A stretch of DNA of 64,000 nt. Source: Paenarthrobacter sp. DKR-5. Its GTDB lineage: Bacteria > Actinomycetota > Actinomycetes > Actinomycetales > Micrococcaceae. The notes under the pieces were generated by a model that saw only the letters and a list, made by a program, of their open reading frames with translations, did no database searches and had not been told where the DNA came from. Shown piece by piece: positions 51,024-61,500 of the stretch. How positions within the stretch are numbered: position 1 is the stretch's first letter; each line of letters begins with the position of its first letter. The translations under genes were made by a program, and so were the position numbers. Where the stretch lies: assembly GCF_018531425.1 (NCBI RefSeq), contig NZ_JAHBOI010000002.1, positions 1 through 64,000 of the forward strand, given 5' to 3'.

Positions 51024-51584
51024 CTAGCTTGCTGCCTCGACCTTCACAGCCGAAACCTCGAACTCCAGAGTGATCTTGTCCGACACCAGGACGCCGCCGG
51101 AGTCGAGAGCGGTATTCCACTTGACCCCGAACTGCTGGCGGTCGATGCGCCGTGACCCTTCGAAGCCGGCGCGGAGCTGCCCGTAGGCGTCCTTTTCGAC
51201 GCCAAGGAACTCGATCGGCAGGCTGATCTCCTGAGTGATGCCCCGGATCGTCAGGTTTCCGCTCACGATGAAGTTGCCTTCTTCGATTTGGTCTATCCGG
51301 GTGCTCACGAAGGTGATCTCCGGAAAGTTCGGCGCGTCAAAGAAGTCGTTGGTGCGAAGGTGCTCGTCGCGCTGGGCGTTGCGCGTATCAATGCTGGCGA
51401 CCTTGATTGTCACCTTCACCGACGAGTTGAGGGGATTCTCCGCGTCAGCGTGGATGATCCCCTCGATGTCGTTGAAGGCTCCGCGAACCTTCGTGACCAT
51501 TGCGTGCCGCGTTGAGAATCCGATGCGTGTGTGGCTCGGATCGAAGCGCCATTCCCCCGAAAGGTTAGGTGATAGCTCCACCAT
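51024..51584 (-). CDS. YceI-family protein
   Basis: 186 residues of the YceI lipocalin-like barrel: GEWRFDPSHTRIGFSTRHAMVTKVRGAFNDIEG, then IKVASIDTRNAQRDEHLRTNDFFDAPNFPEITFVSTRI, and LTIRGITQEISLPIEFLG, all signature segments. The family binds isoprenoids or amphiphilic molecules; no signal peptide, so probably cytoplasmic. ATG 51584 has GAGGAGG 8 bases upstream. Its role in Actinobacteria is unproved. Confidence 0.95.
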   Translation of the reverse strand: MVELSPNLSGEWRFDPSHTRIGFSTRHAMVTKVRGAFNDIEGIIHADAENPLNSSVKVTIKVASIDTRNAQRDEHLRTNDFFDAPNFPEITFVSTRIDQIEEGNFIVSGNLTIRGITQEISLPIEFLGVEKDAYGQLRAGFEGSRRIDRQQFGVKWNTALDSGGVLVSDKITLEFEVSAVKVEAAS

Positions 51585-51759
51585 GCAGACAGCCTCCTCG
51601 GTTGTGTGCACGCGCCCTGCAACGGAGTGGGGCAGCGACGCGGCACCGTGGTCCCGCAACCACTGACATCGCTGCCTGGGTTGCCTCCCCGCTTAATCCT
51701 AGCCGTCACCTTTGTCCGGCGGCAGGACGGACTACTTGCACCGTCCGGGTTCCCCGCCC

Positions 51760-52620
51760 TTAGTCCACTGTCCGGGTGTGCCCCGGACCAGTCCCAGGGG
51801 GAAGGTTCGCCAGGACGATGCTTTGCATCATTGTCTGCAGGTACTGCTGGCCTGCCACGCTCGGGTGGTCGCCGTCGGGGCCGATGAGTTCGTTTGCTTC
51901 CCCGCTGATCCAGTGGTCCTGGATAGGGTCGACAAAAACGGCACCGGCGCCGCGGGCAGCGGCCTGAATCTCGTCCCGCACCCTCACCCGCTCGGGCTCC
52001 GGACTGTCGGTATAGGAGGGCGGCCCGACGACGACGATGCTGGCTTCGGGTGCCTTGGCCTTCGCCAGGGCGAGGGCGGCCGCGGCAGCAGGCCTGAGGC
52101 TGCCCGGGTCGGTGCCCATGTCGTTCTCCGAGCCGAAGAAAACCACGACCCGGGCGGTGCGCGTGACTGAGCCCTGCACTTCGGAAAGGAAGGTGCCCCC
52201 GCCGTCGCCGGTTGCCACGTAGCCGCTGCCGTTCTGTGCGGCATCGAGGACGTTCAGCGGCTGGTTCGAGGTTCTCGAGGCCTTCTGCAGCAGGACGGGC
52301 CACGCGGTCGAGGCAGATGTGCCGTACCCGGTGCTGAGCGAGTCCCCGACAACCACGACGTCGACGGGAGCGGCGGCTGTGCGCAGCGGCTTCTGCGGCG
52401 CGGGCGACCGCGACGACGGAGTGGCTGCGGGGGCGGGGGAGACACTGGCCGACACGTGGCCCCGGTCCGCGGTGCCCGCCGGCGGCCGCGCGGAAGCGGC
52501 CACGGAAGAGAGCCAAGTGAAGGACACGATGACCGGAAGGGCAAGAAGGAACGATAAGCGCCGGCATGTGCGGCACAGGCAACCGAACGGTAGCCGCCTT
52601 CCGTGCATGGATTCCCCCAA
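51760..52620 (-). CDS. secreted SGNH/GDSL hydrolase
   Basis: 286 residues. A signal segment (SFLLALPVIVSFTWLSSVAASA) and a low-complexity Ala/Pro/Ser linker (50-82) lead to the SGNH core: VVVVGDSLSTGYG with nucleophile Ser94, GYVATGDGGGTF, VVVFFGSENDMG with block III Asn, and DGDHPSVAGQQYLQ with D-x-x-H. It is an esterase, lipase or acyl-ester hydrolase for wall or polymer substrates. ATG 52608 is an alternative start. It stands alone. Confidence 0.88.
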   Translation of the reverse strand: MGESMHGRRLPFGCLCRTCRRLSFLLALPVIVSFTWLSSVAASARPPAGTADRGHVSASVSPAPAATPSSRSPAPQKPLRTAAAPVDVVVVGDSLSTGYGTSASTAWPVLLQKASRTSNQPLNVLDAAQNGSGYVATGDGGGTFLSEVQGSVTRTARVVVFFGSENDMGTDPGSLRPAAAAALALAKAKAPEASIVVVGPPSYTDSPEPERVRVRDEIQAAARGAGAVFVDPIQDHWISGEANELIGPDGDHPSVAGQQYLQTMMQSIVLANLPPGTGPGHTRTVD

Positions 52621-52679
52621 TCGCCGTCGGCTGTTGATGCGAAAGCGCGGGGTGCCCGAAAGCGCCCCGCGGAACGGCT

Positions 52680-53048
52680 CTAGGAGCCGGTCACGCCGGA
52701 GCCGCTCGGGGACGCCGGTTGGCCCTGGCCACCCTGGATGCCTCCGCCCGGCAGGCCCCCTTGTCGCTGGCCGCCAAACCTCCGGTTCTGGAACCGCTGG
52801 GAGATCTTATGCGCGGCGTCCGCCTGCCCCATGGAGTAACCGACGGCGCCGCCCCCTCCCGCGAGGAGTACGGCGATGCCTGCCGCGAGCAACGCCTTCG
52901 GCACGGTCCAGAAGCTCCGGCGGCGGGGCGTGCCCGCGCCGGGCTCCGCAGCGGGGTAGCGAGGCACCTGCTCGAAGCGGGGCGTCGCTGTGCCCGTCAC
53001 TGAGGGTGCCGCTGGGATCGTGTGCGGACCGGGGGTGCCCTGGCTCAC
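52680..53048 (-). CDS. hypothetical membrane-anchored Gly/Gln-rich protein
   Basis: 122 residues. A polar Pro-rich N-terminus (TPRRRSFWTVPKALL) is followed by one membrane helix (LLAAGIAVLLAGGGGAVGYSMG) and an extracellular Gly/Gln-rich tail (RRFGGQRQGGLPGGGIQGG). It resembles surface-exposed or sensor linkers in actinobacteria. No domain recognised. ATG 53048 has AAGGAAGG 5-8 bases upstream. Function unknown. Confidence 0.6.
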   Translation of the reverse strand: MSQGTPGPHTIPAAPSVTGTATPRFEQVPRYPAAEPGAGTPRRRSFWTVPKALLAAGIAVLLAGGGGAVGYSMGQADAAHKISQRFQNRRFGGQRQGGLPGGGIQGGQGQPASPSGSGVTGS

Positions 53049-53120
53049 GGTGCCTTCCTTACGTTTCAGATGAGTGCTTTTGGAACAGTAAAGATCAGGA
53101 AGCTTGGCGCAAGCTGAGCC

Positions 53121-53495
53121 TTACCTTGAGGATCGTGGGAGTTCCTGAATGACCCAGCGGTTGCCGTCCGGGTCGCTGAAGTAGGCAAACGCGAACCCGC
53201 CGAGATCCTCGGGACCGGTGATCTGTGTCCCTCGACCCCGGAGTTCGGCCAGGGTGGCCGCCATGTCCGGGACGGTGAGCTGAAGCCCCTCCAGACTCCC
53301 CGGTGCCATGCTGTGCATTCCCGTACCGATCACGATCGAAGCGGCTGAGCCCGGAGGCGTGAGCTGGACAACCCGCATGCCGGGGATGTGTTCGACGTCG
53401 TGGTCGAGTGCGAAACCCAGGCCGTCGACGTAGAAGGCCTTAGCCTTGTCCACGTCGGAGACCGGGACCTGGACAACCTCGAGGCGCAGTTCCAT
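53121..53495 (-). CDS. VOC (glyoxalase/bleomycin-resistance) family protein
   Basis: 124 residues. VOC repeats: MELRLEVVQVPVSDVDKAKAFYVDGLGFALDHD and, in the second half, ITGPEDLGGFAFAYFSDPDGNRWVIQEL (D-P-D-G-N motif typical of this superfamily). No metal-binding set is fully evident, so it may be a ligand-binding protein. A TAGGGT -10 box lies 6 bases before ATG 53495 (leaderless). Confidence 0.9.
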   Translation of the reverse strand: MELRLEVVQVPVSDVDKAKAFYVDGLGFALDHDVEHIPGMRVVQLTPPGSAASIVIGTGMHSMAPGSLEGLQLTVPDMAATLAELRGRGTQITGPEDLGGFAFAYFSDPDGNRWVIQELPRSSR

Positions 53496-53561
53496 GGGCA
53501 CACCCTACGTCATCCGCGCTCGGCTGGTCGGCCGCATCCTGGGCGGCCGACCAGCCGCCGG

Positions 53562-56500
53562 CTAGAACACACTCACCGTCCCGGTCCTCTTGTTCCAGGT
53601 GATCCGGCCACCGCGGAAGTCGGATTCACGGCCAGCAGGAATCGTATACTCATCGGTCACCGGGTACCCCAGCCGGCTCCTTTCCCAGCCGAGGGAGGCC
53701 CACTTGGTGCGGATGGCGCCCTGGACGGAGTGTGCCCCCGTGGTCGGCGTCCAGTAGATGGAAGCATTGCGCGAGAAGTGGTTGTACCGGCCGATGCCAT
53801 CGGGTGTCGTGCGCTCGTCCGTGAGCGGGTAGCCCAGCGGTCCCGCTTCCCAGCCGAGGGAGGCCCACTTGGCGCGGATCGCACCCTTGACGGCGTGCGC
53901 TCCGGTGGCAGGAGTCCAGTAGATCGAGGCGCTGCGCGAGAAGTGGTTGTACCGGCCGACGCCGTCCGGCGTGCCCGTCTCGTCAGTGGTCGGGTAGCCC
54001 AAGCCTTCCTCCCAGCCGAGGGACGCCCACTCGGTGCGGATCCCGCCCTGGACCGAGTGTGCCCCGGTGGTCGGCGTCCAGTAGATGGAAGCATTGCGCG
54101 AGAAGTGGTTGTACCGGCCGATGCCGTCTGCGGCGGCTGTCTCGTCGGTGACGGGATAGCCGAGCGGTCCCGCTTCCCAGCCAAGGGAGGCCCACTTGGC
54201 GCGGATCGCCCCCTGGACAATGTGGGCCCTCAAGGCGGAGGTCCAGTAGATCGAGGCGCCCCCGGAGCCGGCGAAGTGGTTGTACCGGCCGATGCCGTCC
54301 GGCGTGCCCATTTCGTCGGTGGTGGGGAAGCCGAGGCTGCCGCCAGCGCCGCCTGCTGCCTTGTAGCGGGCATAAATGGAGCCGTGGACTTCGTGCACCC
54401 CTGTCGTCGGGGACCAGCAGATAACGCCGGCGGTGTAGTCCTGGCACTTGCCCGGTCCGACCGGGTATTCGACGGTCATCACCCTGCCAAGGGGTGACCC
54501 GGCGCTGCCCGCGCCGATCTTCTGCGCGTAGACGGCAATCGGGTCGTCGGTGCCGTTGCCCGTGAGCATGACCTCGTGCGCACCCGTTCCGTCGTCGGCC
54601 GTGACTTCGTAGAAGGTAGCCGTGGTTCCGGCTTGTCCGAGGGCGCCCGGGGTGAAGCTGACGCTTTGCAGGGCAGAGTCACCAGGCGGGATGACCAAGC
54701 CCTCGGAAATTGGCGTAGTGGTTGAGAAGACACCTTGCGGTGCCTTGGCTTTGGTGATGGTCATCGGGACGTTGCCGGTGTTCTGGATTTGGAACGTCCT
54801 GGTGGCGGACAGCCCCACTGGCACATCACCGAAGTCCAGCGATGATGGCAGCGCCAAATGGGAAGCGCCGGACACCGCGCTCGCCGTGATCGGCACCGTG
54901 ACCGAGCCGAGGTCGCTGGCGACGGCGAGGGAGTCCGTTATCTGGCCTGCCGCCGTCGGGGTAAAGGTGATGGATACCGGAATGGACGCGAGGGGCTGGA
55001 TTTGTTGCCCGATCGTCGGTGCGGTGTCCGGTGCGACCGTCAACTGCTGGTTGGCAGGCAGCGTGAGACCGGTGATGGTGACAGCGGTGGTGCCGGTGTT
55101 GACGATGTTGACTGTCTGCCGGCTGATCGTCTGGGTGGGGACGTCGGTAAAGGAGACCGCGGCCGGCGTGGACCCAAGTCCGTCCTTGGTTCCGATGGCG
55201 TGCACTCCGAGAAGGTCGGTCTCGCCGTCGGCAGTTTTGACCGTGAGGGTGCCGTTAGCCTGTCCGGCGACCGTCGGTGCGAACGTCACCGGGACTGCGA
55301 GGCTGCCGCCGCTGGTCATGGTCTGGGGGAGCGTGAGCGAGGTCCCGACGCCGAACGGCACCGCTGTCGCAATTGAGCTGATCGTCACATCCCGGGAAGC
55401 CGTGATGATCACGGTGCCCGTTCCGGTGCCTCCTACCGGAGCCGTTCCCAGATCCGTGTTCGTGGCCCCGACGGCTGCGGTGGTCGGAGCGCCGAAGGCC
55501 AATATGTGCCCGTCCCGGGTGCCGACGTACACGTGGGCGCCGTCGGTGGCCGGCGAGGAGAACTTGGACGCAGTGCCCAGTGGGGCACTGAACACCTGCT
55601 GGAGGTGGCCGGTACTGTCCGGAAGCGCGTTGTAGGCCCTCAACTCAGCGCTGGTTCCGGTGGACCCGGACGCGTACACCACCCAGACCAGGGCGGTGGA
55701 GGCGTCCGTGCCGGAGGAGGTGACCACGGGAGCCCCGGAAGTGTATCCAAAGGTGCCGCTGGAGGTCGCGACGGCGGAGAGGCTCACTCCGCCGGTGCTG
55801 GAAGGGACAAGCTTGAACGCCCTGAGGTAGCCATAGCTCTCAACGTCGTACAGATACCCGCCGCTGCTGGTGCCGAGGAAGGCAGGGCGGCCCCAGACCC
55901 CGTTGTACGGGCCTGCCGTGTCAAGGATGGCGTCCGTGCCTCCCGGTCCCTGCGCCATGCCCCCCAAGCTGTCCCGGTCCAGCAGGTAGACGTGTCCGTC
56001 CTTCCCGGCCTGGACCATCAGGTGCGGGTGGGCCGTCGTGCCGTACCCGTCGGGGATGGCGACGGGAGCGCCGGAGCCAAGATCGGCGTCGTTCTGGTCC
56101 ATCTTGACGTTAGCGGCAGGGCTGAAGAAGTCGGTGGGGGTCAGGTTTCCGTCGGCTCCCACTTGCAGGCGGACCACTGATTCCGCCAAGGTGGCCGGCG
56201 GCGTCTTGCCGGGGCCGGCACTCGGGGAGATGCCGTTCCCGGTGGAAAACAGGATCTGCCCCGCGCCGTCAGAGACCAGTCCGCCGCCGGACTGCCAGAT
56301 GCCGCCCTCGGCGTTGCTGTTGCCGGACTCGGTAGCCCACATCGTCGTCTGCCGTCCGCTGGTCGACACGCCGACGATGTAGCCGACGAAGGGCGTGTAG
56401 TCGCAATGGCTGGCGAAGCCCGCGTACACGACGCCGTTCATGAGCAGAAGGCCCGGGCGCTGCTGGGCGGTCATGGCGTTGAAGGCGCGGGTCGGGTCGT

Positions 56501-57098
56501 TGGTCGGCGCGCCCTGGATCATGACTGGGAAGCCCGCCCTTTCCGCGCCGGTGGCCAGGTCCAGTGAATGCATGTACCAGTGCGGATACTGTGCGCTCGG
56601 TCCGTCGTTGGTCTTCGAAGTCAGGAAAATGCTGTTGGTGGCGGCGTCATAGACCGGCGTCGACGTTACGCCGATGTTCGGTGTGAGGTCGCCGCAGCTC
56701 ACCGTTGAGGCCGGCCAGGACGGTCCGAGACTGCGCGACCAGATGGCGGCACCGGTGGTGCTGTCGAGACCGTAGACGGCATTGTTCTCGGTCGCGGTCA
56801 CCACGGTGGTGCCGATGACGAGCGGCTGCGCGTAGACCTGGCCGTTGACCGTTGCCGAGAACAGCTTGCCGAAGGTCGAGGATGCGACCGACGACGGCGT
56901 CAAAGCACTCCCGCTGTCCCACCCCGTCCGCAGCGTGTCATGCGCGATTGTCCCTACATCCGCTGCGGCGGTGGAGCCGACCGTCACAGACGCAGCCGTA
57001 AGCAGTACGGACAGCACGACGGCCCAGGACCGCCGCCTGCCGGCGGGACCCCCACCGCGAAGCGCAGCGGAGCTGGAAACAGAGGTGAAAATGCGCAT
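53562..57098 (-). CDS. large secreted protein: beta-propeller, Ig-like domains and five LGFP repeats
   Basis: 1178 residues. Signal peptide (SWAVVLSVLLTAASVTVGSTAAA). Residues 30-560: PQQ-like beta-propeller region with VYGLDSTTGAAIWSRSLG, GHVYLLDRDSLGG, and HILAFGAP. Residues 570-930: choice-of-anchor/ASPM-type Ig-like domains with VGLSATRTFQIQNTGN. Residues 940-1178: five LGFP repeats with SLGFP and GPLGYP cores, known to bind arabinogalactan or cell wall. A surface-attached protein of structural or binding role. ATG 57098 is chosen for the signal peptide. It is the largest gene in the window and transcribed alone. Confidence 0.85.
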   Translation of the reverse strand: MRIFTSVSSSAALRGGGPAGRRRSWAVVLSVLLTAASVTVGSTAAADVGTIAHDTLRTGWDSGSALTPSSVASSTFGKLFSATVNGQVYAQPLVIGTTVVTATENNAVYGLDSTTGAAIWSRSLGPSWPASTVSCGDLTPNIGVTSTPVYDAATNSIFLTSKTNDGPSAQYPHWYMHSLDLATGAERAGFPVMIQGAPTNDPTRAFNAMTAQQRPGLLLMNGVVYAGFASHCDYTPFVGYIVGVSTSGRQTTMWATESGNSNAEGGIWQSGGGLVSDGAGQILFSTGNGISPSAGPGKTPPATLAESVVRLQVGADGNLTPTDFFSPAANVKMDQNDADLGSGAPVAIPDGYGTTAHPHLMVQAGKDGHVYLLDRDSLGGMAQGPGGTDAILDTAGPYNGVWGRPAFLGTSSGGYLYDVESYGYLRAFKLVPSSTGGVSLSAVATSSGTFGYTSGAPVVTSSGTDASTALVWVVYASGSTGTSAELRAYNALPDSTGHLQQVFSAPLGTASKFSSPATDGAHVYVGTRDGHILAFGAPTTAAVGATNTDLGTAPVGGTGTGTVIITASRDVTISSIATAVPFGVGTSLTLPQTMTSGGSLAVPVTFAPTVAGQANGTLTVKTADGETDLLGVHAIGTKDGLGSTPAAVSFTDVPTQTISRQTVNIVNTGTTAVTITGLTLPANQQLTVAPDTAPTIGQQIQPLASIPVSITFTPTAAGQITDSLAVASDLGSVTVPITASAVSGASHLALPSSLDFGDVPVGLSATRTFQIQNTGNVPMTITKAKAPQGVFSTTTPISEGLVIPPGDSALQSVSFTPGALGQAGTTATFYEVTADDGTGAHEVMLTGNGTDDPIAVYAQKIGAGSAGSPLGRVMTVEYPVGPGKCQDYTAGVICWSPTTGVHEVHGSIYARYKAAGGAGGSLGFPTTDEMGTPDGIGRYNHFAGSGGASIYWTSALRAHIVQGAIRAKWASLGWEAGPLGYPVTDETAAADGIGRYNHFSRNASIYWTPTTGAHSVQGGIRTEWASLGWEEGLGYPTTDETGTPDGVGRYNHFSRSASIYWTPATGAHAVKGAIRAKWASLGWEAGPLGYPLTDERTTPDGIGRYNHFSRNASIYWTPTTGAHSVQGAIRTKWASLGWERSRLGYPVTDEYTIPAGRESDFRGGRITWNKRTGTVSVF
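53640..54420 (-). repeat. tandem DNA repeats coding for LGFP repeats
   Basis: Four to five copies of a ~162-165-bp unit (shared words such as GAGAAGTGGTTGTACCGG near 53773, 53938 and 54100) inside the gene 53562-57098. Near-identical units point to recent expansion or gene conversion. Length variation between strains is expected. Confidence 0.8.
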
Positions 57099-57303
57099 GG
57101 GAGACCTGCTTACCGAGAGACCGTCGGACGGGATTCGCCGACAATCCTGAGCGTAAAAATGGCGCCGGGGACGCGCATGAGTGGGGACCACCCGTCTTTA
57201 CAGGGCCATCACTCGGGCGGCCGGGGGCACCACTTGTCTGCGGCAGGAAAACGCGTGGTGCAGGGCCTTGCGCAGGTGCCGGACGAAGGCCAGACTCGCC
57301 GGG

Positions 57304-58476
57304 ATGAAGTCTGGTCAGGACTGGTCGGCTGTCATCGTCGGAGGCGGTATCGGGGGTATGGCAGCCGCGATAGCGCTGCGTGCGGTCGGCTGGTCCGTGA
57401 CGGTGCTGGAAGAGCATGCGCGCCCGTCCGGCGCCGGCTCAGGCATTTCCCTGTGGCCGAATGCAATGCGGGTGCTGGAGCAGTTCAAGCTCGCGGACCA
57501 GGTCCGCGCCCTGGCGGCGCCCGTTCCGTCCGTAGGCGGCTTGCGCGTGCCCTCCGGCCGTTGGCTGACGCGCACCGCGGCCGGTTCCGCTTCGCTGCCC
57601 GACGTCGTCGTCCTGCGTCGCGCCGACCTTCATAGCGTGCTGTTGGGCGCCCTTCCACCCGGCTGCTTACGGACCAGGGTCACAGCCGTCGGCGTGGCGC
57701 CCGCGCCGACGGAGGCCGGCCGGCCCACGGTGTTCGCCCGGGGCGCCGCGGGGACGACGGAGTTGGCGGCGGACCTGGTGGTCGCGGCCGACGGCATGCG
57801 CAGCAGCCTCCGCCGTCACGTGGCCCCCGAAGCCGGGGATCCGGTCTACAGCGGGTACACGACCTGGCGCGGGATCACCCCGGCTGGCACGCTGTCAACA
57901 GGGGACAGCGGCGAGACCTGGGGCCGCAGCGCGAAATTCGGGTACCTCCCGCTGCAGGGGGAGCGTGTGTACTGGTATGCCGAACTGCCCGCCCCGGCCG
58001 GCCGCCGGGACGACAACGAGCGGGCGGCGCTGCTGGAACGTTTTGCCGGCTGGCACGAGCCGATCCCGTCGCTGCTGCGCGCCACTCCCAGCGACCGGAT
58101 CATACGCACCGACGTCGACTACGTTCCGAAGCTGCCCACGTACGTGCGCGGAGGCGTCGCGCTCCTTGGTGACGCCGCCCACGGCATGACCCCGGACCTT
58201 GGCCAGGGCGGCTGCCAGGCCCTGGAGGACGCCGTGGTGCTCGCCACCTGTGTCGCGCAGGGCAGCGACGTCGCCTCGGCGCTGGACGCGTACGACGCCG
58301 GCCGCCGGCCACGCACGCAGGCTGTCGCCACCGCCGCCCGGCGGATGGGATGGATCAGCGAATGGGGCAATCCGGCGGCCGTCGCGCTGCGCAACCTGGC
58401 AGTCAGGCTGACACCGCCGCGAATCGCGCTGGCGCCGCTGTCCCGGATCAGCGACTGGGCGCCCCCGTCCATCTGA
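57304..58476 (+). CDS. FAD-dependent monooxygenase (PHBH-fold)
   Basis: 390 residues. FAD site VIVGGGIGGMAAAIAL (10-25), with the second FAD motif LLGDAAHGMTPDLGQGGCQALEDA (GD motif), and DG motif VVAADGMRSSLR. It is an aromatic-ring hydroxylase-type flavoprotein (PHBH family), substrate unknown; lacks a signal peptide. Start ATG 57304 has no strong ribosome site; upstream in-frame codons lack similarity. It is monocistronic between the LGFP protein and the formate dehydrogenase operon. Confidence 0.9.
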   Translation: MKSGQDWSAVIVGGGIGGMAAAIALRAVGWSVTVLEEHARPSGAGSGISLWPNAMRVLEQFKLADQVRALAAPVPSVGGLRVPSGRWLTRTAAGSASLPDVVVLRRADLHSVLLGALPPGCLRTRVTAVGVAPAPTEAGRPTVFARGAAGTTELAADLVVAADGMRSSLRRHVAPEAGDPVYSGYTTWRGITPAGTLSTGDSGETWGRSAKFGYLPLQGERVYWYAELPAPAGRRDDNERAALLERFAGWHEPIPSLLRATPSDRIIRTDVDYVPKLPTYVRGGVALLGDAAHGMTPDLGQGGCQALEDAVVLATCVAQGSDVASALDAYDAGRRPRTQAVATAARRMGWISEWGNPAAVALRNLAVRLTPPRIALAPLSRISDWAPPSI

Positions 58477-58594
58477 CGTCCTCCCGGAATCGTTAGGGCT
58501 CCTACACGGAGGTCCGGGGTGGGGTTAGGATGGCGGGAATGGCGCCGTGTGGCGAAGGTCACCCGGCGGCGGCTCGATGATCCGGAGGTCCCCG

Positions 58595-61500
58595 ATGGTA
58601 AGTCCTTTGCAATGGCCGGTGCTGCGCCAGCTTCTCGAGCATGACCCCTCGGGGCGACATCATTCCGTCGAGTCCCCGACCACCGAAAACCTGAAGGCCC
58701 GGACCGCCACGGCGGACCGGGTGGTTCCGTCGGTATGCCCGTTCTGCGCGGTCGGATGCGCGCAGAACGTCTATGTCAAGGACGAGAAGGTCGTCCAGAT
58801 CGAGGGAAACCCCGATTCGCCGATCAGCCGGGGACGCCTGTGCCCCAAGGGCTCGGCCTCGCTGCAGCTGACAACCGGCGACTCCCGCGAGAAGTACGTG
58901 CTGTACCGGCCCCCGCACGGCAAGGACTGGGAACGGCTGGAGCTCGACAAGGCCATGGACATGGTCGCGCAGCGCGTCGTCGAAACGCGCCGCAAGACGT
59001 GGAAGTGGGAGGAGAACGACGTAAGGACCCGCAGGACCCTCGGGATCGCCAGCCTCGGCGGTGCCACCCTCGACAACGAGGAGAACTATCTGATCAAGAA
59101 GCTCTTCTCATCCCTCGGCATTGTCCAGGTCGAGAACCAGGCACGGGTCTGCCACAGTTCCACCGTGTCCGGGCTGGGCACCAGCTTCGGCAGGGGCGGC
59201 TCGACCACGTACCTGCAGGACCTGCAGCGCGCCGACTGCATCATCATCCAGGGCTCCAACTTCGCCGAGGCGCACCCGGTGGGCTTCCAGTGGGTCATGG
59301 AAGCGAAGGAACGCGGCGCCAAGATCATCCACGTCGACCCCAGGTTCTCGCGCACCAGCGCCCTCGCCGACACCTTCGTGCCGATCCGCGCGGGAACCGA
59401 CATTGCCTTCCTTGGCGGCCTGATCAACTGGGTCATCACGCACGATGCCTACTTCCACGAGTACGTGGTGAACTACACCAACGCCGCCACCATCCTTCGC
59501 GAGGACTTCAAGGACACCGAGGACCTTAATGGCCTGTTTTCCGGTTTCAACCCGGATGATCCGTCCTACGACCTGCAGACCTGGCAGTACGAGGGGGCCG
59601 ACGTCGCGGCGTCCTCCGGTGAGCGGGAATCGCAGGCGGAAGAGGAAGGCAGCACGCTCGGCGGGTCCTCGCACGCCCAGTCCCACGGCTCCGGCGGCCC
59701 CGGACTGCGCGGGCACTGGCGGCGGGACGAAACCCTGCAGGACCCGCGGACGGTATTCCAGACGCTCCGCAGGCACTACTCCCGCTACACCCCCGAGATG
59801 GTCGAGCAGGTCTGCGGCATCCCGCAGGAACTCTTTGCCGAGGTTGCCGAGGCGATCACCACCAACTCCGGGCGGGAACGCACGACAGCCTTCACCTACG
59901 CCGTGGGCTGGACCCAGCACACCACCGGAACCCAGTACATCCGGGCGGCATCCGTCCTGCAGCTGCTGCTGGGAAACATCGGGCGCCCCGGCGGCGGGAT
60001 CATGGCCCTGCGCGGCCACGCCAGCATCCAGGGTTCGAGCGACATCCCCACCCTCTACGACCTGCTACCCGGATACCTGCCGATGCCGCATGCGCGGACG
60101 CACCTGGACCTGGACAGCTATGTCGAGGCGGACTCGGCCGAGCGGGGCTTCTGGGCCAACATGCGGGCCTACACGGTCAGCCTCCTGAAGGCCTGGTGGG
60201 GTGATGCAGCCACCGCCGAGAACGATTTCTGCTTTGACTACCTGCCCCGGATCACCGGCAGCCACAGCACCTACGACACCGTGCAGGCGCAGCTCGAGGG
60301 GACCTGCAAGGGGTACTTCCTGATGGGGGAGAACCCCGCCGTCGGGTCCGCCAACACCCATTTGCAGCGCAAGGGCATGGCTTCGCTGGAGTGGCTCGTC
60401 GTCCGCGACTTCTCCTTGATCGAGAGCGCCACCTGGTGGAAGGACGGCCCGGAGATCCAAACCGGCCAGATGCGCACCGAGGACATCGCCACGGAGGTGT
60501 TCTTCTTCCCGGCGGCCGCGCACACGGAAAAGAGCGGCAGCTTCACCAACACGAACCGGCTGCTGCAGTGGCGCGATCAGGCTGTGGAGCCGGAGGCCGA
60601 ACGGCGAAGCGACCTTTGGTTCATCTGGCACCTAGGGAACAAGATCCGTGCCCTGCTCGAGGGATCCGGCGACGACGTGGACCGGCCTGTCCTCGACCTG
60701 ACCTGGGACTACCCGACAATCGGCAAGGATGCGGAGCCGGACGCCGACGCAGTGTTCGCCGAAATCAACGGCAGCAAGGCTGACGGAACGCCCCTGGCCG
60801 CCTACACCGAACTCAAGGACGACGGCTCGACGTCCTGCGGTTGCTGGATCTACTGCGGCTGCCGGGCCGACGGCGTCAACCAGGCGGCGCGGCGCAAACC
60901 GCACACCGAGCAGAGCATCTCGAGCCGGGAGTGGGGGTGGGCCTGGCCGGCCAACCGCCGGGAACTGTACAACCGCGCGTCGGCGGACCCGGAAGGGCGC
61001 CCGTGGAGCGAGCGGAAGAAGCTCGTCTGGTGGGATGAGGAGGCCGGGAAATGGACGGGCGACGACGTCCCGGACTTCGAACCGACAAAACCGCCGTCCT
61101 ACCGTCCCGACGAGGACGCCCTGGGAACTGAGGCGATTTCCGGCATCGACCCGTTCATCATGCAAGCGGACGGCAAGGGCTGGCTCTACGCGCCGGCGGG
61201 GCTGATCGACGGCCCGCTGCCGGTCCACTACGAACCGCAGGAGTCGCCGTTCGACAACGCGCTCTACGAGCAACAGCGCAATCCGGTCCGGAAGCTGATG
61301 CCTCTCGAAGGCAACCGTTACCACCCCAGCGGCCGCGAGCGGGGCAGCGACATCTACCCCTTCGTATTGACCACCTACCGGCTCACCGAGCACTTCACAG
61401 CCGGGGCGATGACGCGCTGGCTGCCGTATCTGGCGGAGCTGCAGCCGGAGTCCTTCTGCGAGGTTTCACCGGCGTTGGCAGCCGAACGCGGCTTGACGCA

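Noticed and set aside
53640-54420. Repeat array considered as CRISPR
   Set aside because: Units are 162 bp with no spacers and code continuously for LGFP repeats in frame.
59150-59152. Selenocysteine codon in the formate dehydrogenase
   Set aside because: The codon at the catalytic position is TGC (Cys), not TGA; no recoding needed.
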